Shown: one piece after another, positions 24,468 through 37,363 of the stretch | Numbering within the stretch: position 1 is the stretch's first letter | How the letters are laid out: every line of letters begins with the position of its first letter | NCBI GenBank assembly: GCA_022885665.1 | Contig: JAGQDJ010000608.1 | Location: forward strand, 957,878 to 1,021,877 | DNA length: 64,000 nt | Origin: Triops longicaudatus | Taxonomy: Eukaryota > Arthropoda > Branchiopoda > Notostraca > Triopsidae | Reading direction: 5' to 3' | Notes under the pieces: generated by a model | What the model was told of the DNA's origin: nothing | Databases searched by the model: none | What the model saw: the letters and a program-made list of their open reading frames with translations, nothing else | Program-made: the position numbers and the translations under genes

Positions 24468-25945
24468 AGGAATTTCTCCCCTTCCCTCGTGCTTTGTGAA
24501 CTTGTTAATAGTGTAAAACTATATGTTGGTACTGTAGTAAGGGATCCGGCAGCGCCATGCATTGTACCGAGCACCTGACCATCATTACCGCGCCTCATTC
24601 TGGTAACAGATGGGTCCATGTTCCGCGTGTGGGTTGATTTGGGGCCTAGATTCCACGACAACATAATACAGTCCGTATTGCCATCAGGTTAAGGTGCTTC
24701 TCTTAAGCTCTGTTATAGACATATCTGGCCGTGCAGATCAATCAGCAGAAGTTGATCTTGCACACTGGAATGGTCACGGTTTCGGGGTCTCGTTTTCGGA
24801 ACACTTTTGCTGTCCTTATTTGCCTTCTAACCTGTTATGGACACATACCAAGGGTGCCATTTTTCTATGCTAACTTCTTTCGGCTTCCGGGGTTCGGTAC
24901 TCGCCAAAGATGCTCGAGTCCAACTTCCGTTATTTGTTTTGTTATTAATTCTTTTTCACTTGCATAACTCGCAACTATTATTTCGCATGGGTATACCGTG
25001 TTACGATCGTTCTTTTGCCCGGTTAGATTTAAATTGATGCTTCGAAGTCTGTTTCGAATATCTGTATCATGGTAGACAAGACGTTCAAATTTGGCATATC
25101 AGCTTATTACTCATACTCTCTGAAACATTAATTTGCACTATACGTTCAAACTACACATTGTTTCCGTTAGTTTGTGTAGCGAGACGCAGCGATGAAGCTG
25201 CAAAATATACATTACAACAGCGGTATTTTTAACCGAGTCAGAAGTGAAACTTAAACTAAGTTTCTGTCCTAAGTGGCATATTTTGAAGAAATCGCAAAAA
25301 ACGTCGCTTTCTAAGTAAACGTTCTCATCCCACTCTCGTCTCGGTCTTTAGCTAAACTAGTTCCGGAGGAGCACCAGAGATGTTCCTCACAAATGTAGTT
25401 TACTGCGAAACTTTCTCACTAATATGGAATCTGGATAGTGGTCAGGCTAATGGTCTTTTATCGAGGTCGCGCAGATTCATAAGAAAGGGACGTACATGAA
25501 ACCAGTGACTGTTAAGAAAGCTGCTTCCTCTCGTAACGTGAGTGATGATCTTACCACGCAAACTACTGCAAGCTATACTTTGCCAAACTGACGAGCGTGC
25601 TCCAGTTCGGGTGAAACCTACCTGATCCCGAAACCTGACTCTACCCAAACAGTAAGTATTATTGCAAGCTACCCAGCAACTTTCTCATCAAAGATATGTG
25701 TATTGATCGCACGATAGTCTACAAAAGATTTTATCGTACCCTACCCCAATATATACACTGCACTTGCCAAGCTCATCGCCCAATCACAGTTTCCAAAGCT
25801 TGGCTAAATAAAGACGCGTCGCTTTTAAAAAAAAAAAAAGTTATAAATCTTTCAAGATTTTATGTTGAAATAAACATTCTGTCAAACCAATTTTAAAGCG
25901 TTCTGGTCGTTAAAAAAATGAAAACCAATCCCTTTCGCTCGTAAT
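24468..25945. other. Intergenic, no gene seen
   Basis: Between the divergent promoter side of the Pro-rich gene and the 3' end of the PPM1D-like gene. Only short frames are open, with no family resemblance. A 13-base A run lies near 25829. Confidence 0.5.
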
Positions 25946-27971
25946 CTATTTCACTTTCGAATATCTCGACCTGCGACGATTATGCTGGGCGTGCCACGAT
26001 TGGGTTCTCGTCTTGCTTTTCTCACATTTTTTACTTCTAGGAGTGGTGGTCACAGAGGGAGTGCTACTGTTGCCTTGCGTATGGGAACGCAAACTTCTCA
26101 CCAGGCTGGCAATGGGTGTGTGACTGGACCGCAGGATTCGACCCTGGAAAACTGTCGCAATGTCGGCGGAAGTTTTTTTGCTTATTTTTGGTTCCTTAAG
26201 CGCCACTCGGCTAACGCTGTTCCGTAAACTCTGACTCAGAATGCTGGCCGACTTGGTACGCGCCCTTTTGCGTAATGAAGGTGATTGCTCGTTCTCGGCA
26301 TCGCTGGCGTTCCTGTCAGATTCAGTGGCTCGGTCCCTGGAACACGATCTTGTTCTGGGACGTTTGACTTCCAGCAATCTCGTCATGCCACCTGGACTTC
26401 CCTTAGCTGACAGGCGAGCTTCAGGAGGTGTGGACTTTTTGGCAATCTCACCTTCTTTCTCGTGTTTGTTTCTCTCCCGCAACTGATGGGTATTTTTGTC
26501 AGATTCTGAAAGGCTACCAGTGATGGAGTCAACAGAAATGGGCGGAATAGGAGGGCCGAAGCCTAATGCTGCAGAAAGATGAGGTGTTGAACTGGCTGTC
26601 GGGCTGACTGAAGTCTTTGTCTCATTTTGAATAGTCAAGGCAGAGGGGTATTCTTGGTTACCAATGGTTTCCTTGGTAAGAATTTCCAGTTTCTTTAAAT
26701 TCGGTATGCAATCTTCGGCTTGGGAACTGGTTCCCGCTTGCATAAAGTCGGGTTGGAGAGGTAAATGGCGCACAGCTTCGGCTTGGAGCTTTTGCTGTTT
26801 TTGCATCCACAGAACGTAGGAACGGGGCGGACCGGGAGGATCCAAAAGGACGGTAACAACGGAACAATTGTCGGCACGAAGTCCACGGCTGAACCACGCC
26901 TCTAACGCGTGGTCCACCAGCTGTTTCGAAGGGTTAATCCAAGGGGCTTTGTCGCTGTTTTCGGCCACCTCAGGCGGACTGTTGAGCAAATGACGTTCGT
27001 TGAACGTGTCTGCTTCTTGGACGGACCAAACGGCTTGCGCAGGTGTGATGACATTCCACAGCCCGTCCGTTCCAAATATGAGACAACGATGTTTGGTCAC
27101 GTCGAGGTCGATTACGTGCACGTCAGGCTCCGGTGAGACCACAAACGCGTCTTGGGCCGAATTGTAGCTCCAAAGGTCACCTAAGCTGCGGGCAACCGCT
27201 AAGAACGGAATTTCGTCAATGGGCGTCGAGCGGCGCACCGGTCCTTTGTGGCCGATTCGCGGGCGATTCCAAACCACGCGCGGCACACCAGCCTTCCATA
27301 ACACTTTGCCGCCGCACTGTTGAATACGTGCAATTTCCATTGCAGATTCTGGCTTATGATCTTGTGTTAACGGAGTTGCTTTCCACACATTACCTGCATT
27401 ACATTTTCACTGAGATATACAAACATACAATACTTTATTATATAACACTTACGGTCAGAAACATGTTCTCCAAGGACTATTCCAGAATCTCCAACATGAC
27501 CTATGTATAATTTTGCTTGTCGAATAAAAGCTACGCTGGCAGTGGTCCCAGAGGTACTGGGCAAACCCGATGCTGTCCTAGGCCAATTGTCTAGAGAATT
27601 GGGTATTTTTAGTGGCGATAATTGTGATAATGAGGAAGAATTCATGTACCTAATTCCTTAAACATGGCTTTGTGGGTGGTAATGAACCCATCTTTGATTG
27701 CTTTGAGAACGTCTTCATCATTACTGGACCAAAATTCGGGCAAAGCCACGATGTTGTCCAAAAGGTTCTCTTTGGCAAACACGGCTGCCTCTTTCCCGCC
27801 ATGGCCATCAAACATTCCAAAGAAGGCGTACTCCAAATCTGAACCGTCTGCACTTTGTTGATAAGCCACTGTGAACACATCTTCCATGTATTTACGGTCT
27901 CCTTGGTTGCAATTACCGGTAACACGTAAGTTCAGACCTATTTTAGGATTCATTTTTTGAGCAACGGGCAT
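25946..27971 (-). CDS. Ppm1d: PP2C-type protein phosphatase, PPM1D/WIP1 ortholog
   Basis: Exons (minus): 27650..27971, 27453..27590, 25946..27393, joining to 635 residues (human WIP1 605). It is a Mg/Mn-dependent Ser/Thr phosphatase; in vertebrates WIP1 switches off p53, ATM and p38 signalling in the nucleus. Metal-site motifs are present: RKYMEDV, FDGHGGKEAA, GTDGLWNV and RADNCS. The junction motif LPSTSGTTASV, NRPRIGHKGPVRRS (the basic loop typical of WIP1) and IPFLAVARSLGDLWSY place it with PPM1D rather than other PP2Cs. The C-terminal 220 residues are Ser/Arg/Lys-rich, end in a basic stretch (HNRRRSRYSKVK) and lack a known domain, as in WIP1 tails. Two in-frame ATGs exist (residues 1 and 7); the upstream one is used here. 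Confidence 0.93.
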
Positions 27972-28259
27972 TTTGTCACTATGTATACAAAAACGGCCGA
28001 CACAACTAATCCGCCATTACGTGCGATAAGTCCGGAACAATCTTTGTGCCGCGGGGAGGCGCGCAATGCTGAAACGGTTTTTCAAATTTTATTTTTAATA
28101 ATATTTGCCTGATATAACTGAGAAACCCTACAATTAAGATTTATAAATACATTTATTTTTTAAAAAAATTCACTGATTTATTATTTTCTTAGTTCAGTGA
28201 GCTAAAAGCGAATAAAATTTTTACTAAGCACTATTTTCGTGCAACTTGGCAACGGTGTG

Positions 28260-28267
28260 TCTTTTTC
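28260..28267 (+). promoter_or_regulatory. TCT/TOP-type initiator of RpS24
   Basis: TCTTTTTC 31 bases upstream of the ATG fits the pyrimidine TCT initiator and 5'-TOP start used by ribosomal protein genes. Transcription would begin at the C at 28261, giving a 5' UTR of 37 nt. Confidence 0.55.
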
Positions 28268-28297
28268 ATGTGAGTGAGGCACAATAACACAGGCAAA

Positions 28298-29618
28298 ATG
28301 GTAAGGTTATCGTGTATTATTTGAGTAATCCCAAGGCATCCTTTTTAACTGTGATGTTTTTGGACTAAGTTGACCATATTGGCGTGCTACTGTGTTACTT
28401 CATTAAGAAATTTTGAAGGAATTGACTAAAATAATGGATCCTTTTAGGCGGACGCAGCAACAGCCACGATTCGCACCAGGAAGTTTATGACCAACAGACT
28501 GTTGGCCAGGAAACAGATGGTAAATTCGAACAAAAATGGGTTAACGAGTTTGCCTAATTAAATTTTATTTATAGGTTGTCGATGTTTTCCACCCTGGTCG
28601 TGCCTCCATCCCTAAGACCGAAATTGGCGAGAAGTTGGCTAAGATGTACAAAGTTACTCCTGATGTCGTTTTCCCCTTCGGTTTCCGCACCAACTTCGGT
28701 GGCGGCAAGTCATCAGGCTTTGCTTTGATCTACGATAACCTCGATTTGGCCAAGAAGTTCGAACCCAAATACAGATTAGCCAGGGTAAACTATATTTACT
28801 GTTCCGATTGAATTTGACTGAAAGATATATTTCTTGTGCGAGTAGAAGGGCATGTTCTCCAAGAAGCAAATGACCCGCAAACAACGCAAGGAAAGGAAGA
28901 ACAGGATGAAGAAAGTCCGCGGCACGAAAAAGGCCAAGGTTGGAGCTGCCGCTGCCAAGAAGGTAAATTCACTAAATTCTTTTTGCCATTGTGTTCCGTG
29001 TGTGCTTTATGGCTCAGTAATTTTTGCCAGCAAATCCGTTTATTCTTGTTGCTATTATTACGTTTCTATTCCAAATTTGTCTCACATGCTTCACGTTCTA
29101 AAACCTCTTGGGCAGAGAACTTTTTGCCCTTACGAGAACCCATTTCTTGCATGCTCTTTTTGTTGCTTGCCCCCTAGCGCTGTGTTTGTTTCGTTCAAGG
29201 TCTTTCCTGGTCGCAAATTTGTCCTGCTTTCACCTTTCTTTTTTTTTCATTTAAACCACTTAACATGCTTCGCGCATTTGCATGCGGATTGCTTTCCTGT
29301 TCTAGTGAAAGGTTGCTTAATATTGGTGGCGGTATTTAGGGTGGGAAATAAATCGGTGATGGTGTACGGGCGTCTCTTATCGGTCCAATCATTCGGGTGG
29401 GTGCTATTCGTTCTTCTTAACCGTTTTCACTTTTTGTAGTAATAAAACGATACTTTCGGGAATCTTTAGTGGGTATTTTAAAGTAGTAACTTTTTCTTAT
29501 ACTTTCCTTTGTAACGAAGAAATCAGTGAACTATAACTACACCTCTTCATATCATTGTCAAACGAATATTATTTCCTATGTTGTTGCTCTGAGACTAATT
29601 CGTTTCCCTTTGCAGTAA
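28298..29618 (+). CDS. RpS24: Ribosomal protein eS24 (RpS24)
   Basis: Exons: 28298..28300 (ATG only), 28448..28519, 28575..28784, 28846..28962, and 29616..29618 (TAA only). The product is 134 residues, the normal size. The protein is part of the small ribosomal subunit. Landmarks: TIRTRKFMTNRLLARKQMVV, HPGRASIPKTEIGEKLAKMY, FGFRTNFGGGKSSGFALIYD, and the basic tail MTRKQRKERKNRMKKVRG. Both the start and stop codons sit in separate exons. The ATG-only first exon is common in animal RPS24, and the stop codon follows a 653-nt last intron with a good pyrimidine tract. If the last intron were retained, about 150 unrelated residues would be added. Codon use is C-rich, as expected of a highly expressed gene. 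Confidence 0.95.
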
Positions 29619-32600
29619 GGCGTCTTCGTCATTTGTCTACGTGTGCAACATCTACACCGTTTGGACAATACATACGTTTTCAGCCACCAAAAATTGTGTG
29701 TATTTATATTTTCTTGCATTTCTTTACATCCAGTTGGGACGTTTCGCAGGTAATTTCACTTGTGTGAAGAATGCGTTAAGCTCCAAGAAAAAATATGACG
29801 TTATGCATTCATAATTCATAACTCGCTGTGCGGAATGCATGGGTCGGATGTTACAAAGTTTTTGAAACCTTGATGTGGTTCTTGATATATTATAGTCACG
29901 CCTCTGTGCGAATTCTTCTTGCACGACTCGGATTTTATAGTAGTGCATCCTGTGCGAAAGATTGCGACAGGAGAGACTAAGCAAAAATGGTAAGTCCGGG
30001 CATACCAACCTTAGCGACATTATCAAACAAGCCCATTAATTGCGACCCCTACTGTATAGGCAAATAACATGTTCTAAATTTAAGACACGGTCTACTTTAG
30101 CTAGTAGTGACATCTTTGAATGAAAAATTAAATTAATCGTGAGAAAAGACTTTGTTGCGCCTCGTTCACACAGCTCATCAGATGAAACGCTGAATTGCTC
30201 CAGGTGGACTCGGCAGCAAAACGGGATGTTTTATACCTGGGTGGGTGGATGATTTCAGTACACTATGATTTTCCCCAGGTTTACATTTAGAATGGACAAT
30301 ACTCGCATCTAATAATGAGGGCAAGTTTGTTCAGGAGGGTTACAAATTATGTTTGGTGGAGACACCTTATGGTGATTTTTGCTGCATAAACGACTGATAG
30401 TTGAACAAATTTGACAATCCGCTAAATGAGCAGAAACTGTAAGGGAGGTGGGGGGAGAGGACGGGGTTAATATGAAGGGCTGTCTACCTGAGATTTTAAA
30501 ATTTGGTTGCTATGAGACGCGTAGTGTAAGTATTGCATTACTAGTCTTTTCAAATAATCTAATTTATTTGTTTTCCGAGTCCTTCAAATCTATATACATC
30601 TGTTACTGCAAGACTGGCAAACCGCTTTGATCGGTGGTGGCAAATTGCGTTTGGTGTTGTGATTCGGCAATGCAGCGTAACGTGGTGGTTAAATATACCA
30701 GACACGCGAACTGAGCAATCAAATCGGAGCTTTTTTTATTGTTTCTCAAAGGAGAACAAATACATGAAACTAATGCTTAGGAATGTTTCTGGAATGTTTT
30801 TTTTTTCAGAATTTTGTCGTCAAGACGTCATTGTTATTGTTGGCGGTCGAATGGTTTATTTCACCGTACATTTGTATAAGTTTCATTCTAGTGTTTTCCT
30901 TGTTAATAAATCATAATTCAACTCAGTGAATGTGGCTGATTTTAACTGCATTTTCAAAATTCTCACGACTGAGATATATCCCACACTTCGACGTTTTAGT
31001 CCGGATAGTTGCCCAATCACCAATCATCGGGCTGAAAGGGAGACTGGAGAATGCCTACGCTCAAACCCTTTTTCCAGGCTAGGCGCCTCAGTCACACAGT
31101 GAATATTATTTAACGTGTACTTTCGAAAAAGGTCATTAGTCCCAAACAGTTATGTTTGTTAACGAACGCATTGAAACCGTGAAAGTTTGACTCTACGTCA
31201 TATCGAGTAGATCTAACTTCTTGTGTAGGTTCACGTAACAAAGCAAAGTAGAAACAAAATCAGCGTGATAAATATTAGCTGTGCTCTGTTAATTAAAATG
31301 CCTTTTTAATTAAAGTTAACTTTTCTTTTTGTATTTGATAAGTCGAAATGACAATGACCATGTTAGTACGAAACCACGCAAGAGTAAACCCGCGTAAGTC
31401 GCAGACTTACTAGTGCACTTCATTCTGCGAAATACTAACGGGCATGCCCGCTTTATTTTCCGTCGCAAATTTTGACCGCAATGCGTAACCAAATCGTCGG
31501 GTAAGCTCTGTAAATCTGCCTTCACGCTAGCGTTGGTTTGCTGATACCGCATGGTTTATAAGCATTTGTACTATGTAGTGATAATGCTAACGAGGTGTAA
31601 CCAGTTCAGCGTAGAATGCTGGCAATGATAAAAGGCGTTTAGCCTTCTTTCCCTGTGAATTTTTTCTTATACGTCGCTTCGGTAGTTTCACATAGGTTTA
31701 CTCACAAGCTCTCCAGGTTTCAAAAAGCGTTCACTGATCACTGCTCCTTTCCGATTTCCGTAAGGCAACACTGAGAACAGGACTTACCTTCTCAAGCCAG
31801 CGCAATTGAACGATCGTTTAACGCAGCCGGAGTTAGTGAAGTGGTGTTTATAGCATGTGAAAGCACGTTCGGATCCTGTTCTGGCCATTTTTCTGCAACA
31901 ATTGAAAGCAGCCATGGGTCCTCTGTAGCGCTTGCCGCGTAGATTGATATCTCTCCTAAACACGACCGACCTGATTTTTCCTTCATTATTGTATGTACGG
32001 AACATAGTGTTAGCATACCTATGTAAATTTCCTCAATTTGATCGTGATCGAAATCTCGGTTCCCTGGCTATTGGGAACTAAGAAAGTAAAAGTGAAACGG
32101 TATGACACCTTATTATTTATCACCTTCAAAACTACACGTGAAGACAATGCCAACCAAATAGAAACAAAAGTTGTGTGTGGTTTTCCAAATGCGCGAAACC
32201 TTTCTTACAGAAGAAAAAATTAATATAGGTTTCTTTTGTTACAAAGGCACAATATGGGACGAAGGACGCTAGTTATTGTCGGCAGTAATCATCGTGATTA
32301 CTCTCTTATTAACTCGCTAGTCGGCTCGAAATCCCTTTCCGTTGTTGGGATCCCCATGGCTGTAGGTACCCAAGTTAGCGGCTGGAGGGGTCTTAGTCGA
32401 AGAACGACGTCACGGGTCTTGAAAGTCCGCCTTCTTTTCGCTCACACTGGTGCACCCAAGACTGAAAAACGTAGCCGCCGAGGAACTGCTGGCTCAGTAT
32501 CAGAAGAGTTGTGACACGGTAGGGATGTGTGTGTGCGTTGTTCCGCGAGTTCGTTTTCTTGGGTGTTAAGGATTCCCACATGGTGTGTGTGTGACATCGT

Positions 32601-35143
32601 GAGAACCTTCGGGACTGGACCATAAGTACAAGGAAAAACCTACCTAGAAAAAAAAACTCACGGTAAGACACTATCTCGTTCTAATTATGAAGACCAGTAC
32701 CGGAATCGGATTACTTGATCCCATGCGTTTCGTGGTGATCGTATCGCAAGTTCCGTATACTCAAACCTGTTTTTCTAGACCTGAATACGCGGGACGGAAA
32801 AGCGCTTCTGCAGGATTTTAGTGCTGTCATTGTGATCACCTTGTTTACATGTTTAACAGCGTTTGGCATCTGAATTCGGTGAGAACGTACCATACGTTCA
32901 ACAATTCCCTAAAGCTCCTTAAAGTGCCTGCGTGAACAATCGAGGGTTGAAAACAGGGAATACAACACTTGCCCGTGTAGAATAACATAAGGGTCTTTTT
33001 AGGTAAAAAGGGTTTTCAGTCCCAGCAATGGGGTTTTGCTCTATAAAAACATTCCAAGGTGTGTGGATGAAGTGTGTTGTCTTGTCCAGCGGAAGTAAGG
33101 GACCTCCATTTGGGTCCTAAAAATTAATGTCGGCCACTCTTCAACCGCACTCTCAAAAACACCCCTTGCGGCAAGACTTTAACTTTTTTGTTTTTACTCA
33201 CCAGACTATTGCTAGGCCTAGTTAGTAGCGAAAGGGTGCTGCAGAAAATTGTCGTGAGAACAAGGTCTGGATTCTCCCCGCATCCCAACCCGCGCATATG
33301 TAGGGAAAATGGAAAGAGGGAAAATCAAGTACAGCAACACGCCCCCTTACAAGGTAGTTATCATCGGGGAAGAAAACTTAATCCTTCGGTATTCCCACTT
33401 GAGATATGTTGTTGTTTCAGTTTACCTGTGCCCTGTTGCTGGAATCAGAGACGGTATAGGTGACTCGGAAAAGCAATGCTATCTCCAGGAAGTCGCTCGT
33501 TAGAAGTATGTGGTAATGGGAGATGTTTTAAGGCTGTTTTATCGATTGGGAAATCTTAGCTTGTTGAGTTCCGTAGCCGGTGCTAGAAGCTCTGATGACG
33601 CTTGCTCGTTTCGTGCTCTCATTAGCTTGCGACATTGTACATAGGCACACTTGAAATTCTGAACATGTCGGAATCCGGTAACGTTTGAGGGTCAGGAACT
33701 TTCTCTCGGCAATCCCCCGCAATTTTAGCTATTTTTTTCTCAGTGGTAAGAAAGACAGAAAAAGGAATCATTTAGGGGCACGGTGTAAGAGCTAATCCCG
33801 CTAAAGCGAGAAAAAGAAGCCAAGAACCGGTCAAAAGGAGTAAGTACGTGACCTTGGAAGAGGGATAGTCTTAGTCCCGGGAAAATTGTACCATAAAGAG
33901 GTAGACGCTCTTTGGCTTTTTAACTCGACGCAGACACACGATTGTCTAAGTTGATACAGTATAACCACGTATTTGTTCTTGGATACGTGGTTTGCAGAAA
34001 CGACTCAAGAAAGTAACCAATCTCAGCTACTTCAGAATTTCCCGCTTTCACTCTTTATAGAATGGATCTTTTCTGCTGCAAAAGTAAGTTGGTGTAGTAA
34101 GAAATCCTGTTTTAATGTTCTTTTACCCGACTGCTTTGAAAATTAACCTTTTCAGGGGCTTAGGGGAACTTGCTCCCAGAAAGGTAGGCAGTTAGCTTAG
34201 ATCTAATGTATCAGACTGACGCGGCGTTATTAGTAATGACACGCGCTTAATGACCCTCTCGGAAAGTATATTTCAAAACCCAAGGATGGAGAGGAGGAAA
34301 AATAGTGACAAGATAGGCTCCATGGAACGGACAGCAGGATTTTCTTATTGTAAGATAGAGGCGGCAATAAACGTCCTTTTTGTCTGTCATATGGCTGTTT
34401 TTCTTAGATCAGGCTTCCAGAAATGCAGCCATTTTTTTCTCTCACTCCCAAGATTCTCAAAGTCCCCCAAGATCCCACGCAATATCTTGTAGGAGTTCTA
34501 CCTCCCATGCTGTTAATTGTGGGAACAATTCTTCTGGAATGATAACGTTACTCGCAGTTAATCAAGCGACATGCGTTTTTTTTAAAAAAAAAATAATAAT
34601 AAATAAATGAAAAAATAATAATATTTTTATAGCTGCAATAATTCGAATATTTGCCACCCTCGCGATTCTTGATCATTGCGACAAGTGAAATTTGCCAAGC
34701 AGAAAGAACACATTATAAACGGTGATTAGTTGGTCTTATTTGTAATGTCTTTTGCGTGTGAGCGCGAAATCTAGCTAGCAGACATTAGGTTTTGCAGGTA
34801 CCACGATTTCCTAACGACCTTCAGTAGACGAACTGCGTTAGCTCACGGGGGGTACAGGTAAGCTTACAAGGATCTTATATGCGTGTGTTTATTCTGCTCT
34901 TGCATCGACAAGAGCAAAGCTCAGCTTCTTGGGTCGCTTGTTCAAGACTTGTAATGGGATAACAAAAGGTGTGGAAGCTGACTGGACGGTTCGTTACCTG
35001 CCAATATGCAAATGAGACACGGAGTGTCGAGTTCTTTATGCTTGTTCCGGAAAAGTGATTGACTCCTATAAAGCAGACCTTGGCAAGCTTTGAATACTTG
35101 TTTCAAGACTTCCACCGGTCGTCAAATTTACCCAGGCTTAGAC
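29619..35143. other. Long gene-poor stretch
   Basis: RpS24 3' UTR, then about 5.4 kb without a recognisable exon. Open frames reach only about 100 codons. No RNA gene or transposase remnant could be identified. An AT-rich stretch with A runs lies near 34585-34630. Confidence 0.5.
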
Positions 35144-35183
35144 CAAGCCCGTAGCCAGGGGGATTAGGGGGTACCCCCCCCCC

Positions 35184-35214
<31 letters not shown>

Positions 35215-35304
35215 GATTTCATAATAGGGTACATAGGAAACCGAAGTGTCCAATAAAATTGCATGTTGAAAACCCCCTCAACCAAAATCCTGGCTACGGG
35301 CCTG
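35144..35304. mobile_element. hAT-type MITE with 8-bp target-site duplication
   Basis: The terminal inverted repeats read CAAGCCCGTAGCCAGG (left) and, on the minus strand, CAGGCCCGTAGCCAGG (right). The element is flanked on both sides by GCTTAGAC (35136-35143 and 35305-35312), an exact 8-bp duplication. CA-G ends with 8-bp duplications are the signature of hAT transposons. The 161-bp interior is non-coding and holds a C run joined to a 30-base A run. No transposase is encoded, so it must have been moved by a relative elsewhere. The sharp ends suggest a fairly recent insertion. Confidence 0.85.
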
Positions 35305-37363
35305 GCTTAGACAATAATATTTTAAAGAGCTGATGTCAGCTACGGTTTGCTTTTTTTGTAGAGAAAAGTTTTCTTATTTGTTTTTCGAAAAAAAAAAGTA
35401 TCGGCAACTTCTCGGCAACTTAACAGTTACCACCGTGCGAAAGTAAAGTTCATTGTTATGAGGGTTTTCGCGACAAGCCAAAAAGAAGACTTGCTGACTG
35501 GTGTACCATTTCATTGTCGACGCCTTGGTGGCTCTGCCCGCTCTGCTCTGAAAACTGAAGAGGTTTTCAACCCTATAAATGAATAGTTATTGTATATTGA
35601 TGGTGATCAATACTCGTATAGATTATGATAACCAGATCTGGCAAGACCAGGATGTTGGCAATTCTAATTTACGATTTATGGGACTGTTTTTTATTCGTTA
35701 CAGAAGGAAAAGGGGAATAGGTTACATGGTGCAAGTCACGATCTGTGTGTTTTAAAACTTTTACTGACTTGACTTGGAGTCTTCAGAAGGACAAAGCTAT
35801 AGAACCCATATGGGATGAAAGCAAGTGCATTGCACTTGTAACTTTTTGTAACCGTGCGTGTGTCTATATAAATGCCATAATAGGCAGTCGAGCATTGCGT
35901 GGCGAAAGAAAAGAATACATTCGAAGTCTTTGCATCTCGGTAACTTGCAGCTTGATGTTAATTCTGTGTGTAAGCGAAAACTTAAAAAATAGAAAAATAA
36001 ATAGAAATAAAAAAAGTGAAAGAGAAATACAGGCTTGCGATGTTCGATATTTGCTTGATGCGCGTCCCCGTTCCTTCGATTAATAAAGTGTTTTAGGAGG
36101 GAGTCAATACTTTTTGTGTCAGGAGGCATTGTTTGGTTTCGGATGGCAGTGGGTCATTAAGCGTGTCATGTCCATGCTCTACAGCCTGGGGCCATGTCGG
36201 ACTCCTCCGTCTTCGCTTTCGGCGCGATCTTATTTTACTCCCACTCCCTCGGAAACCCAACGGAAGTTGATTTTTGGGAAAAGAGCTCACCAAAAATGTT
36301 TTATGTGTGAAGTTCTGTCTCAAGACCAGGCCCATTCATGTCCACTATTGTAGAAGCTTTTGGGAACAAAACTAGGCTGCAGCAAACTTGAGGGTGTAGG
36401 CCATTTGGCCAGTTGGGACGGTCACAATCCCAGGTATTTTTATTACTAGCATTATTAGGCTAGCAGGTATATGTACACACTCACATACTGCGTTTTTTTA
36501 GGTCAGTTTTGTGGTAGGGAGATATTGTACTTATCAAGGACTGGATCGTTAGTGCGAGTAATTTATGCGTAATGGGATTTCCATGCTGATTTTTGTTACA
36601 CGTTTTTGCACAGTTGCATACTCAATTGCGTTGGCGTTGGCTTGTCGTGTTAGCATACAGACGTGATAGCACTTGTATTATGCGGCTCAGGTGTGGCTGG
36701 CATTCGGGGAACGTCAATTACAATGTATCTGTTCAAGTATCCGAAGGGCAAGTCACAGATGATGGCCATTGAAGCTGCAGGTCTCTACACAACTTCCCGA
36801 CTTGTCTTACACGTATTTCGTACACGCGGGGGGAAAGCGTTGATAACTTAACAAAACGAACTTGATCGAACTGATACAAAGACACTTTCTTCAGCACAAA
36901 AATCCAAGTCACTATAAATCTTTAACAAGTTGCCAAAAGGGAAAGGAAACTGTAAGACAGCGACCATTTGACTAACATAAAGGCAACAACCTTAATATAA
37001 AAAAACAATGCTCCTCAGAAAGTTAATACCTTTAATACTCGCCTTTCACTCATTGAGAATGGTAGAGAGAAGGAAATTTCCTCCTTGTACACCAGATTAT
37101 CGGGACGAGACTTCCAATACATAGATACTATCGTGAAATCCATGGGCTTCTTTTTAACTCCTAAAAGAGAGAGGGGGAAGGGGGATAGGAAAGTCCTTAA
37201 CCATTTAACGAAGTGTGTCCGGAAGTCCACTTTACTCAAGTTTCTTTTGTCTTCCCCGATTCTGATTGAATTGTAGCACTCTTACGTCTTGGACCCTTTC
37301 TGTGTTGTACTTTTCCTTTTATCATAATCTTGCTTTGTTTTCTTTTTTCGCCAGGGTCCGACA
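35305..37363. other. Upstream region of the STOX gene
   Basis: No protein-coding exon recognised. An acceptor with a pyrimidine tract (…TTTTCGCCAG at 37353) directly precedes the first recognised STOX coding exon. At least one 5' non-coding exon, or a short missing coding exon, should therefore lie in or before this stretch. Confidence 0.45.

Noticed and set aside
28963..29615. snoRNA in the last RpS24 intron
   Set aside because: No paired C/D boxes or convincing H/ACA hairpins were seen by eye; left as a check only.
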